Assembly: GCA_024803745.1 (NCBI GenBank)
Contig: JANJXV010000191.1
Coordinates: forward strand, 1,178,001-1,242,000
DNA from: Megascapheus bottae
Taxonomy: Eukaryota > Chordata > Mammalia > Rodentia > Geomyidae
Length of the DNA: 64,000 bases
Reading direction: 5' to 3'
A program made the position numbers and the translations under genes. The notes beneath the pieces were generated by a model, which was not told where the DNA came from, did no database searches, and saw nothing but the letters and a program-made list of their open reading frames with translations. Positions 50,598-59,624 of this stretch are shown here, in pieces; position 1 is the stretch's first letter; each line of letters starts with the position of its first letter.

Positions 50598-50784
50598 GTG
50601 GCTCAGGAGGAAGAAAGATGTTGCTGTGCTGTTGCCAAAAGTCAGGAAACTCGAGTCTCAGGCATGGAAGTTGTGGATGTCTTACTCGAAGATGTACATG
50701 CTAGATCATTGCCAAGCCACAAATCCAGTATAACAGAACTTTCTCTAAGAAGAAGGCCAGGAAAATCCAGGGCAACCAGATGAG
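50598..50784 (+). pseudogene. Spacer 7 copy of the candidate exon, broken
   Basis: Array version with private AVAKSQETR (Gly to Ser). Confidence 0.4.
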
Positions 50785-50841
50785 GTAAATTTCTAAGAAG
50801 AAATGTATTTGACCCCATCATCCTCCCCACACTACAACTTT

Positions 50842-53125
50842 CTTTTTTTTCATTTTTTTATTGTAATTAGTAAAAGGGTTAGATGATATTTGCCAGATAG
50901 AAGGTGCATTAATTCACATACATTGATACCCTTTCACATGTCTTGGTACCCATTTCCCTCCAACCCCACACCCCCCACCCGTCTTGGTTTTCCCCCCTTC
51001 CCTATCAAATTTCAAATATCCAAATACAAATAAATTCAATATATCAGATAACAAAGTGAGATACTATACCAATATGGGATAACCAAGGGACAGCAAGCGA
51101 GATGAGAGACAACATAGTACATTAAGGACAACAATCATTCATTATATGGCTTTTGTGTCAATATCCTGGAGGTCCTTTCAATTAGCTTCACATTATATGG
51201 CCTTATATATGGCCTTTTGCTCTATTCACAATCTCTGCTAGTAGAGCCCAAGGTTTCTAATGATTATGACGAATGAGGGAAACCACTGAGCCTAAGTTCC
51301 TTTGAGTCTGGCTTACTTCACTTAATATGATTTGTTCTAAGTCTTTCCATTTCCTAACAAATGGGGCGATGTCATTCTTTCTGACAGCAGCATAGAATTC
51401 CATTGTGTACAAATACCACAACTTGTTGATCCACTCATCAACTGAGGGACATCTGGGTTGGTTCCATATCTTTGCTATGGTGAATAGTGCTGCAATGAAC
51501 ATTGTTGTGCTAGTGGGTTTAGTATGCCCTTGTTTCTGGATTGTTGGGTAAATGCCAAGTAGTGGAATTGCTGGGTCATAGGGGAGTTGTATGTTTAGCG
51601 TTTTGAGGCACTGTCTCACTGCTTTCCATAGTGGTTGAACGAGTTTGCACTCCCACCAACAGTGTAGTAGTGATCCCTCCTGACCACATCCCCTCCAGCA
51701 TCTGTTGTCATTCGTTTTCCTGATCCTGGCCATTCTAACTGGAGTTAGGTGGAATCTTAGACTTGTTTGATTTGCATTTCTTTTATGACCAGAGATGTTG
51801 AGCATTTCTTCATGTGTCTATAGGCTATTTTTGTTTCTTCTTCAGAAAAGGCTCTCTTTAAGTCTTTGACCCATTTTGTAATGGGATGGGTGTTACTTTG
51901 GAGGTTAGTTTTGGAGTGATTCAATTTTTTGAGTTGTTGATATATTTTAGATATGAGGCCTTGTTCCGTTGTTTGGGTGGTGAAGATCTTCTCCCATTCT
52001 GTAGCCTTCCTGATTAGTTTACTAGCTATATCCGTTGCTATACAAAAGCTCTGCAGTTTAATGCAGTCCCACTTATCCAGCCTTTCTCTGATTTGTTGTG
52101 ATTCTTGGTCCTTATTAAGAAAGTTTCGACCTGTACCAAGGAGGCCTAGTGTATCTCCTATTCCTTCCGGTAAACTTTTCAGTGTGTCAGCTTTTACCTC
52201 CACGTCTTTGATCCATTTGGAGTTAATTCCAGTGCAAGGGGACAAAGAAGGATCCAACTTTAGTTTTCTGCAGTTGTTTAACCAGTTCTGCCAGCACAAC
52301 TTGTTGAAGAGGCTATCTTTCTTCCATTCTATTTTTTTGGCTCCCTGGTCAAAGATTAGGTGGCCGTAGGTCTGTGGTTTAATATCTGGGTCCGCAGTTC
52401 TACTCCATTGGACTTCAGGCCTGTTCTTGTGCCAGTACCAAGCTGTTTTGAGAATTATAGCTCTGTAATAGAGCCTTAAGTTTGGAATTGAAATTCCTCC
52501 AGCGCTGTTCTTTCTGCTAAGAAGTGTTTTTGCTATACGGGGTCTTTTATTATTCCATATGAAATTTTGAATTGCCTCTTCTATGTCTTTAAAGAATGAC
52601 ATTGGGATGTTGATTGGTATTACATTGAATTTGTAGATAGCCCTTGGCAAGATTCTCATTTTCACAATGTTGCTTCTTCCAATCCAGGAGCATGGGAGGT
52701 TTTTCCCTTTCCTTAGTTCTGCTTTTATTTCCTTTTTGAGGGTTTTAAAGTTTTCATCTAAACGGTCCTTTACATTCTTAGTTAAGCTAATTGCTAGGTA
52801 CTTTATTTTCTTTGAGGCTACTGTGAACGGAATTTCTTTCCTGATTATTGCCTCGTTCCTCTCAGTGTTGGCATAAAGTAAGGTAGTTGATTTGTGAGGG
52901 ATCATTTTATGGCCTGTTACACTTCCAAATCTTTGAATCAGCTCAAGGAGTTTGGGAGTAGAGTCTATAGGATTCTTTAAATACAAAATCATGTCATCGG
53001 CAAAGAGGGATAGTTTTATTTCCTCTTTCCCTACTTGGATCCCCTTTATGCTTGCTTCTTGCCTTATTGCACTGCCTAGGAATTCTAGTACTATGTTAAA
53101 AAGGAGTGGAGGGAGTGGGCATCCT
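50842..53125 (-). mobile_element. L1 copy 8, 5'-truncated, right end of the array
   Basis: Contains the 3' UTR (C-rich tract at 50,956-50,980), the ORF2 C-terminus and RT back to gggcatcct, then ends abruptly at 53,125 and continues as unrelated gaatgctgcccc. By eye, mismatches to copy 7 are few in the first kilobase, more between 51.8 and 52.6 kb, and frequent (roughly 15-20 differences) in the last 500 bp. No target-site duplication was found when the end of spacer 7 is compared with sequence after 53,125. Confidence 0.95.
51257..53125 (-). pseudogene. L1 copy 8 ORF2 fragment, truncated and frameshifted
   Basis: Two frames: 51,757-52,992 (from MILYLK through the thumb region) and 51,257-51,805 (Cys cluster to RHNH). 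They are separated by a private 1-nt loss (gacttgtttgattt, about 51,765). Private residues (QRFGSVTGHKMIPHK, KEIPFTV) mark the truncated end as a different lineage. The Cys cluster CWRGCGQ...HCWWEC is intact. Confidence 0.92.
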
Positions 53126-53190
53126 GAATGCTGCCCCCTAGTACTTTAATGCAAAGCTTTGGGCTGTGGCATTTTAAGCACAATTCAACG
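53126..53190. other. Array-flank junction, unique sequence
   Basis: Sequence directly beyond the truncated L1. No repeat or frame recognised. Confidence 0.5.
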
Positions 53191-53312
53191 CTCTCTTTTT
53201 TGCTGGTTAATTAGAGGTAAAAATCTTATGGAATGTATTGCGTGGCTGATTTTGAACTGGAATCCTCAGTTCTCAGCTTATCTTGAGTAGCTAGGATTAC
53301 AGTACTTTTACA
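53191..53312 (-). mobile_element. Diverged SINE fragment
   Basis: Minus-strand body with ttgaactggaatcctcag and gagtagctaggattacag, matching the 7SL/B1-like part of composite SINEs elsewhere in the flank (e.g. 56,562-56,775). Confidence 0.6.
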
Positions 53313-53616
53313 ACATGTATGCTCATACACATTGCTTCTGATCCAAACACTCATTGTTCAATTTAACTAACAAGATGTGAGGAATGATGATTGACTGTAA
53401 TTTACTAGATGGGATTCTAGTGAGTATATATTTCCACTTCCACTCTGAAGCCAGGGAAATGTTTCTGGTATATGTTTCAACTATCTCCCAAAGAGGAAAT
53501 AATATGTGAGTACGTTTGTTAGTATTTCAGTTAGGAGATGGACTTTGGTGTTTGGAACCTGTTGGGCAGTGTGTATCAGCTGGGCTGTGATAACAGAGAT
53601 GATGTTACAGACAGTA
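53313..53616. other. Unique-looking intergenic sequence
   Basis: About 300 bp with no recognisable frame, repeat or RNA gene. Confidence 0.4.
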
Positions 53617-53711
53617 ATATCTTCATCCCAGACAGACTTAATCCAGATCCTTGGATTTCAGGCCTTGAGTAGATAGAATTACAAGTGTGAGCTGCCACCA
53701 CCACCTGGTTC
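53617..53711 (-). mobile_element. SINE fragment
   Basis: Contains gagtagatagaattacaagtgtgagctgccacca, a decayed version of the gctaggattacaggtgtgagccacca segment. Confidence 0.55.
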
Positions 53712-53769
53712 ATTTTGGAAACCTTAATTGCTTCTCATTTGTTCCTTTCCTTTTTTGGAAGATTGATCT

Positions 53770-53946
53770 AAGCTGGCTGATTGTGCATCACAATGAAGTG
53801 ATTGGCCTCAGGAATTGCAAATATTTGTTTCATCAGCACGGAATGAATGAATTTTTGTTCCTTGGTCTTGACTTATCTCACTCAACAGGATTCACTCTAA
53901 TTTCATCCACTACCCCAAAAATGCCATTATTATTTTTTTCTGTGCA
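53770..53946 (-). mobile_element. Old L1 fragment (end of ORF2)
   Basis: ttggtcttgacttatctcactcaac...tttcatccactacc...atgccattattattttttt parallels the array L1 segment at 6,760-6,840 with heavy divergence. A younger L1 tail starts next to it at about 53,947. Confidence 0.5.
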
Positions 53947-54499
53947 GATCTTCTTTTTATGTATTTATATTTATTGTAATTTATAGAAGGGTTACATTAT
54001 ATTCACCTGATAGAAGGTGCATTACTTCTCAAACTTTGATACCCCATGTAATGATATGGTCCCCATTTCCCTTCCCCTACCCCCATTCATGTTCATTTCC
54101 CCCCTTCCCTATCCAATTTCAAATAACCAATTAGGCACATATGAAATATATCAGAAAACAAGGTGAAATATTGTAACAATATGATATAACCAAGGGATAG
54201 CAAAAGAGATAAGAGATCACATAGTTCATTAAGGACAACAATCACTCATTATATGAGTTTTGTTTCCTTATCTTGGAGGTCCTTACATTTAGTGTCATAC
54301 TATTTGTCACGATGTCTCTAGATTTTGTTCTATTGTAAATCTCTGGTAGCAGAGCCCAAGGTTTCTACTGAATTTGACAAATGAGGGAGACTCTTGGGCC
54401 TATGTTCCTTTGAGTTTGGCTTACTTCAGTTAATATGATTTTTTTCCTTCCCCGAGAATGCCATTATTTTATCTTGTCGGTTGGCTATATATCATTCCA
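53947..54499 (-). mobile_element. Older L1, 3' UTR and end of ORF2
   Basis: Begins with T-rich sequence, then attgtaatttatagaagggtta, the gatagaaggtgcatta block, a C-rich tract (about 54,060-54,110), and the segment equivalent to the ORF2 stop (tctactgaatttgacaaatgagg), all in the order of the array L1 3' end. It ends in attccattgtg, where a TG repeat has expanded. Confidence 0.85.
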
Positions 54500-54520
54500 T
54501 TGTGTGTGTGTGCGTTTGTG

Positions 54521-54579
<59 letters not shown>

Positions 54580-54581
54580 AT
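54500..54581. repeat. (TG)n microsatellite
   Basis: About 80 bp of TG with a few CG interruptions, seeded in the tccattgtgt of an L1 ORF2 fragment. Short L1-like remnants (gggcatctggttgtttcc) continue beyond it to about 54,622. Confidence 0.95.
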
Positions 54582-54644
54582 GACATTTTTTGTAGTAGGG
54601 CATCTGGTTGTTTCCATCATCCAACCTCATTTTCTACAGATATT

Positions 54645-55790
54645 TTTATAGTCTCTTTTTTATTTTCAGGGTAATGTATAGAGGGGTTACGATTACATTT
54701 ACAGGTAGTGGACTGCATTACTTCTCACACATTTATTCCACTCCACATGTTTTTGTCCCCAGTTCCCTCTCCCCTCCCCTTCCCAATCATCTTGTTTCCC
54801 CCCTTCCCTTTCCTATTTGACATAAACAAATAAACATATATACAATATGCCAGGGAAAAATCAGATACAGTAACAATCTGACATTAACTAAAGGGCAAAA
54901 TAAGAGATGAGAAATAACATAGTAGATTAAGGACAAAAATCACAGAAGATTAAGAGCAACGATGACACAAGATATAGCTCTTGTTCCCATATCCTAGAGA
55001 TCCTTTCATTTAGCCTCATCCTATATGACCTTATATACCTAGGTTTTTGAGTTATTGTAATCCTCTGCTAGGAGAGTCCTAGATGTGAACTAATTGTTAC
55101 AAATGAGGGAAACCATTGAGCTTATGTTTCTTTGGGTCTGGCTTGCTTCACTTAATATGAATTTTTCCAAGTCTTTCCATTTCCTTACAAATGGGGCGAT
55201 GTCATTCCTTCTGATGGCAGCATAGCATTCCATTGTGTATAAGTACCACATCTTCTTGATTCAGTCATCTACTGAGTGGCATCTGGTTTGGTTTCATATC
55301 TTTGCTATGGTAAATAGTGCTGCAATGAGCATCATTGTGGTAGTGGCTTTAGTATGTCCTTTTTTCTGGACAATTGGGTAGATGCCAAGTAGTGGATTTG
55401 CTGGATCATAGGGGAGCTCTATGTTCAGTCTTTTGAGGAACCACCACACTGCTTTCCCTAGTGGTTGAACGAGTTTACACTCACACCAACAGTGTAGGTG
55501 TGATCCCACCTGGTCACTTCCCCACCAGTATCTCTTATTAGATTTTTTGATAATGGCCATTCTGACTGGAGTCAGGTGGAATCTCAAAGTTGTTTTGATT
55601 TTCATTTCCCTTATTGCTAGAGATATGGAGCATTTCTTCATGTGTCTAAAGCCCATTTTAATTTTTTCTTCAGAGAATACTCTTTTAAGTCTTTAGCCCA
55701 CCTTTTAATAGGATGGTTGTTTCTTTGAAGATTTGTTTGGGAGAGATTCATTTTTTTCAGCTATAGATATATTTTAGATAACTACATATA
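54645..55790 (-). mobile_element. Older L1, 3' end, 5'-truncated
   Basis: 3' UTR (gggttacgattacatttacaggtag, C-rich tract about 54,760-54,810, aacaaataaacatatata) followed by the ORF2 C-terminus up to about 55,790. More diverged from the array family than the array copies are from each other; a related, older subfamily. Confidence 0.9.
55098..55780 (-). pseudogene. ORF2 C-terminal fragment of older L1
   Basis: A 120-codon frame at 55,294-55,656 reads HMKKCSISLAIREMKIKTTL...[10 protein letters not shown] and keeps HCWCECKLVQPL of the C-terminal Cys cluster. The frame stops at the equivalent of AKI-WNQ. Upstream RT is absent. Confidence 0.88.
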
Positions 55791-55799
55791 TTTTTGTAG

Positions 55800-56160
55800 A
55801 AAAAAGAATGGAAGCCATCATGCTGGCTCACAACTTAATTTCAGCTACTTAGGAGGCTCAGGGCTTAGGATCACAGGTCAAAGCCAACCAGGGCCCTACA
55901 GTGTGTGAGATCAAACTCTGTGAACATACAATGACTGTAAGAGGAATCTCACTGCCTGGGAATGTAGCCTAATGGTAGAGTGCTCACCTAGAATGCATGA
56001 AGACCTAGGTTCTATTCACCGGTACCGCATATTCAGAAAAAAGCTAGAAGTGGCGCTGTGTTTCAAGAGGCAGAGCACTCACCTTGGGCAAGCGAGTCCA
56101 ATGAAAATGTGTAGGCCCTGAGTCCAAGCCCTAGGACTGGCAAAAAGAAAAAAAAGAGCA
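55800..56160 (+). mobile_element. Composite SINE (B1-like + ID-like)
   Basis: Plus-strand: ggctcacaacttaatttcagctacttaggaggctcag (7SL/B1-like), then a tRNA-like unit (agcctaatggtagagtgctcacctag...ggttctattc), then agaagtggcgctgtg...gactggcaaaaag with an A-rich tail. It shows the family's full modular layout. Confidence 0.8.
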
Positions 56161-56245
56161 ATCTTACTTAAGTAACAAGGAATGTACCCTATATTTATAC
56201 AGACTGAAAAATTCATTAAGAAATTAGAAAATATGTATAAAGTGC

Positions 56246-56350
56246 ATAATTTCTTTTGTGTGTTGGCACTGGGTCTTCAACTGAGTGCTTCAGCTCTATT
56301 CCTGACCTTTTCTGCTCAAGGCTAGCACTCTACCAATGCAGCCCCAAATC
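56246..56350 (-). mobile_element. SINE fragment
   Basis: Minus-strand body (tgctcaaggctagcactctaccaatg) related to the 3' module of the composite SINEs. Confidence 0.6.
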
Positions 56351-56561
56351 AACTATCTTCAATTGAGATATAAGCGATGAATATTTCAGGGTGCTTCATG
56401 AAAAACATTTTTATAAATTGAAACTTTCAACACAGTCTTATTTTAGTATGAATGTTGAGATGGGAAGAGACAGAAAAAGTGAAATGTTTCCTGATCCCCA
56501 TAGAGAAGAGACTCAGCAGAACCACTGTGGTCTGCAGGCTTCTTTGTGAGTTTTGTTTGCT
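56351..56561. other. Unique-looking sequence
   Basis: No recognisable gene or repeat in about 210 bp between SINEs. Confidence 0.35.
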
Positions 56562-56775
56562 TGTTTGATTTTTGTCAATTGTGGGGCTTGAACTCTGGGC
56601 CTGGGCACTGTCCCTGAGCTCTTCAGCTCCAGGCTAGTGCTTTAATCTGTGAGCCACAGTGCCACTTCTGGTTTTTCTGGCAGTTAACTGGGTACTTTGG
56701 CTGGCTTTAAACTTTGATTCTCAGATCTTAGCCTCCTGAGTAGCTAAGATTATAGGTGTGAGGTACCATCACCAG
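56562..56775 (-). mobile_element. SINE (well preserved composite body)
   Basis: gtggggcttgaactctgggcctgggcactgtccctgag through gagccacagtgccacttctgg to gagtagctaagattataggtgtgag: a 3' module followed by a B1-like module on the minus strand. Confidence 0.8.
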
Positions 56776-57131
56776 GCTGCTGCTCTGTTACTATGCAGGT
56801 TCTGGATCAAGAACTTCAAGTTCTTACTTCAATTTTTTCTTCTCTTGCCTGATACTCTGCCATTTGAACGAAGCCCCAGTTCCTGGTCTTTGTTGGTTAA
56901 TGAGAGATATTATGATTTTCTAATATTCAGAGCAATGATTATAAAACCCAGCATTTTACTTACTTGAATAAATTAAGAGACAGGACCTAGTGAGATGGAA
57001 AACAAAATTTTTTTTCAAGTTGCTATCCTGTTCTAATGCATAAGTCTGGCTATTTTGCTTACACACAAATATGTATTTTACCAATTTCTACTCTATTTTT
57101 GCTTAGCTTAAATCCACCACTGCCATTTCAT
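56776..57131. other. Intergenic sequence, no gene seen
   Basis: AT-rich. Contains atactctgccatttgaacgaag and a possible further SINE remnant near 56,870-56,900; otherwise nothing recognised. Confidence 0.35.
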
Positions 57132-57228
57132 AGATTTTGTTGTTGTTGTTTGCGGTGCTTGAACTCTGTGCCTGGGCTGTTCCTCAGATCTTCAGTTCAA
57201 TGCCAGTGCTCTACTACTTTTGATTTGG
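57132..57228 (-). mobile_element. SINE fragment
   Basis: gcttgaactctgtgcctgggctgttcctcag...tgccagtgctctactac, a decayed 3' module preceded by a (TTG)n tail. Confidence 0.6.
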
Positions 57229-57413
57229 CCAGTCCTGGCCTTGAACTCAGGGACTGAGCACTGTCCTTATATTTTCTCAAGGCTAGGGCTCTACCACTTC
57301 AGCCTCAGCACCACTTCCAGCATTTTTCTATGTATGTGATATTGAGGAATTGAACGCAGGTCTTCGTGCATGCTAGGCAAGCACTCTACCACTAGGCCAA
57401 ACTCCCAGCCCAA
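57229..57413 (-). mobile_element. SINE, same type as spacer SINE A
   Basis: Minus-strand ccagtcctggccttgaactcagggactgagcactgtcc through gtgcatgctaggcaagcactctaccactaggcc, with a good tRNA-like head at the right end. Confidence 0.8.
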
Positions 57414-57445
57414 AATTATTCATCATTACTATTAGCTATCTTCTT

Positions 57446-57690
57446 TTTTTTATTATTGATTCGTCATGTTGCTTGGACTTTGGGCCTGGACTGTCCCTGA
57501 CCTCTTCAGCTCAAGGCTAGCGCTCTTCCTCTACAGCTCCATTTTTGGTTTCTGGTAGTTAATTGGTGATGTAAGTCTCACAAACATATGTGTCCAGGCT
57601 GGCTTTGGGCTTTGAACCAAGATCCTCCAATCTCAGCCTCCATAGTAGGTAGAATTACACGCTTCAGCCAGCAGTGCCTGACTGTTTGAT
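57446..57690 (-). mobile_element. SINE (composite)
   Basis: ggactttgggcctggactgtccctgacctcttcagctcaaggctagcgctctt, then ggctttgaaccaagatcctccaatctcagcctcc: the same two modules as 56,562-56,775. Confidence 0.7.
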
Positions 57691-57797
57691 GTCTCTGTCT
57701 CTGTCTCTCTGTCTGTCTGTCTCTGTCTGTCTGCCTGTCTGTCTCTCTGTCTCTCTGTCTCTCTCTCTGTCGCTCTCTCTCTGTCTCTCTGTCTCTC

Positions 57798-57842
<45 letters not shown>
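57691..57842. repeat. (CTCTGT)n / (CT)n simple repeat
   Basis: About 150 bp of pure pyrimidine/G simple sequence drifting from gtctctgtct to an uninterrupted ct run. It gives a meaningless Arg/Glu-rich frame on the minus strand. Confidence 0.97.
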
Positions 57843-57845
<3 letters not shown>

Positions 57846-57861
57846 GGTTGTAAGACATTAA

Positions 57862-58135
57862 TTGTGCACCTGGGCAGTGTCCCTGGGCTCTTCAGCTCAA
57901 GGCTACAACCTTAAACACCTTGAGCCACAGTGTCACTTCTGGTTTTCTGGTGCTTAAGTGGAAGAAACAGTTTCATGCACTTTTGTGTCTGGCCTGGCTT
58001 TGAACTGTGATCCTCAGAACCCAACCTTCTGAGATCATTTCCAGCTTTTTTTTGGTGTAAGTGGTACAGAGTAATTGAACACAGGGCTTTGTGCATACTA
58101 GGCAAGCAAACTACCACTAGTGTGCACTCCAGCCT
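57862..58135 (-). mobile_element. SINE pair (composite plus ID-like head)
   Basis: cctgggcagtgtccctgggctcttcagctcaaggc...gagccacagtgtcacttctgg, then a B1-like segment, then gtaattgaacacagggctttgtgcatactaggcaagc...ctaccactag of an ID-like head. Confidence 0.75.
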
Positions 58136-58149
58136 TAGATAAGGGCTTT

Positions 58150-58378
58150 CTTTTTCTTTTTCTTTTTTTCACTCAAGGGGCTTGAACTCTGGGCCTGGAT
58201 GTTTACCTTAAGCTCTTCAGCTCAAGGCAAGAGCTCTACCACTTGAGGCACATTATCATTTTGAATTTTCTGGATTACTTGGAAATAAGATTCTCACAGA
58301 TTTTTATGCCTGGGCCGTCTTTGAACCTCGATCCTCCAGGGTAGCTAGGATTACCAGGGTGAGCCACCAGTCACGGGC
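58150..58378 (-). mobile_element. SINE (composite)
   Basis: T-rich tail at 58,150, gggcttgaactctgggcctgg, then tttgaacctcgatcctccagggtagctaggattaccagggtgagccacc. Confidence 0.75.
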
Positions 58379-58394
58379 ATTAAATTATTATTTT

Positions 58395-58530
58395 TTGCAT
58401 GTCCTATGGCTTCACCTCATGGCCAGAGCACTATCCTAGGGCTTGCTCAAGGATAGCACTTTACTTCAGCCAGCCAACTCCCGGTCCAAATAGGCCACTC
58501 TTGAAGCTAGAATTACAGAGATCGGCCATA
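58395..58530 (-). mobile_element. SINE fragment
   Basis: ggcttcacctcatggccagagcactatcctagggcttgctcaagg and gaagctagaattacagagatcgg; strongly decayed. Confidence 0.5.
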
Positions 58531-58639
58531 ATACTGGCATGTTGTTATCTAAGTATATAATTTTTCTTCTATTTTTGATGGCTTTTCCTTAGTGTACATA
58601 TTTCCTACATATTTTATGGAAAACTTCCTTCCCACTGGG

Positions 58640-58842
58640 GCCATAAGTTAAGCCTAGTGGAAGAGTTCTTGCCGAGCATGAATGAAGACCCAAGTTCAAT
58701 TCCTCAGCACAACATTGATAAAAAAAAGATAAAAGTGGTGCTGTGGCACATGTGATAGAACTTGCGCCTTAAGAATAAACAAAAACAAAAACAAGGATCG
58801 TGCTCAGGTCCTGAGTCTAAGCCCAGTACTGGCAAAAAAAAT
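58640..58842 (+). mobile_element. SINE (ID-like head + 3' module)
   Basis: Plus-strand gcctagtggaagagttcttgccgagcatg...aagttcaattcctcagcac, then taaaagtggtgctgtgg...cctgagtctaagcccagtactggcaaaaaaa: the same order as spacer SINE B. Confidence 0.8.
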
Positions 58843-58865
58843 TCTGCCCACAGTTGACATTTAAA

Positions 58866-59000
58866 CTTATTGTACTTTTCAAAAAATTTGTTGTTCAAGG
58901 TGATATACAAAGAGATTGCTGTTACATATGTAATGAGTACATTTCTTGTAAACACTGTTACCCCCTCCCCCATTTTCTCTTTCCTTTCCCCCCAAGTCAT
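58866..59000 (-). mobile_element. Possible old L1 3' UTR fragment
   Basis: aaggtgatatacaaagagattgctgttacatatgtaatgag...tgttaccccctccccc resembles the gggttaca...gataccc...C-rich order of the L1 3' ends at 53,947 and 54,645, much diverged. Confidence 0.45.
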
Positions 59001-59300
59001 AAATTTCATTTATAACAAATATATATGTATTTTCATTCCTGAAAAAAATAGTTTAAAATGTGTTCAAATAAATGATGTAGGTTGATATATTTATCAAAAT
59101 GGATTACTTGAACTCTAAAACAAACATTCTAAGTAATTTTTCTCATAAAATTGTAGTAATGCTATAAAACTAATATAAAAGGAATTTTAGTTATTAATTT
59201 CTTATGTTTTACCTTTAACATTATTACACTAAGCATACTGTTTATGGTATTAATACAGACAGCATGAAATATGATTATGTAAAAAAATTAAATGATTAAA
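59001..59300. other. AT-rich intergenic sequence
   Basis: No frame, RNA gene or repeat recognised. Confidence 0.4.
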
Positions 59301-59424
59301 AATAGTAAGGTTGGGGGCCAGTAGTTTGGCTTGGTGGCACACACCCTGGACTGGCAAAAAAGAAGTAGGGTTAGAAAAATCAGATTTATTTCCAAATGTG
59401 TGGAAAATGGTATGATTTCTTGTT

Positions 59425-59612
59425 TGGCTAGTCCTGCGGCTTGAACTGAGGGACCAGGAACTGTCCTTGGCCACATTTGTTCAAGGGTGGCACTCTTACA
59501 CCTGAGCAACAGTGCCCCATCTGCTTTTTCTGTGTATGCAGTGTCGAGGAATTGAATCAAGGTCTTCTTGTATACTAGGCGAGCACTCTACAACTAGGCA
59601 ACATTAAAAGCC
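59425..59612 (-). mobile_element. SINE, type A-like
   Basis: ctagtcctgcggcttgaactgagggaccaggaactgtcc...gtatactaggcgagcactctacaactagg: minus-strand full-length but diverged. A short plus-strand remnant ending in actggcaaaaaag lies at about 59,313-59,365. Confidence 0.75.
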
Positions 59613-59624
59613 AAAGTAGATTTT

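Larger units (their letters stand above)
49467..50841 (+). repeat. Array spacer 7
   Basis: Last spacer before the array end. (TCA)7 at about 49,797. Private SINE A tail ttagctggcaaaaagcattttcatt. A 4-nt contraction (ccccacactacaac for ccccacacactacaac in others) lies next to the L1 copy 8 poly(T). Confidence 0.9.
1..53125 (-). repeat. Tandem array of ~7.42-kb L1+spacer units (macrosatellite-like)
   Basis: The same succession (L1 3' end, ORF2, ORF1, L1 5' UTR, then a 1.37-kb spacer) recurs head to tail. A fixed landmark inside the spacer falls at 4,941, 12,369, 19,788, 27,209, 34,640, 42,060 and 49,483, giving spacings of 7,428, 7,419, 7,421, 7,431, 7,420 and 7,423 bp. Copies differ mostly by scattered substitutions and 1-13 bp indels. 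The left edge is cut by the window. The right edge is the 5'-truncated L1 that stops at 53,125. All L1s read on the minus strand. Confidence 0.97.

Noticed and set aside
1..53125. Retroviral or LTR-type provirus array
   Set aside because: No terminal direct repeats, primer-binding site or gag/pro/env-like frames. The proteins are L1 ORF1/ORF2 and the 3' ends are A-rich.
54435..54674. Cys/Val-rich plus-strand frame
   Set aside because: It is produced by the (TG)n microsatellite inside L1 sequence.
57664..57858. Arg/Glu-rich minus-strand frame
   Set aside because: It is a translation of the (CTCTGT)n simple repeat.
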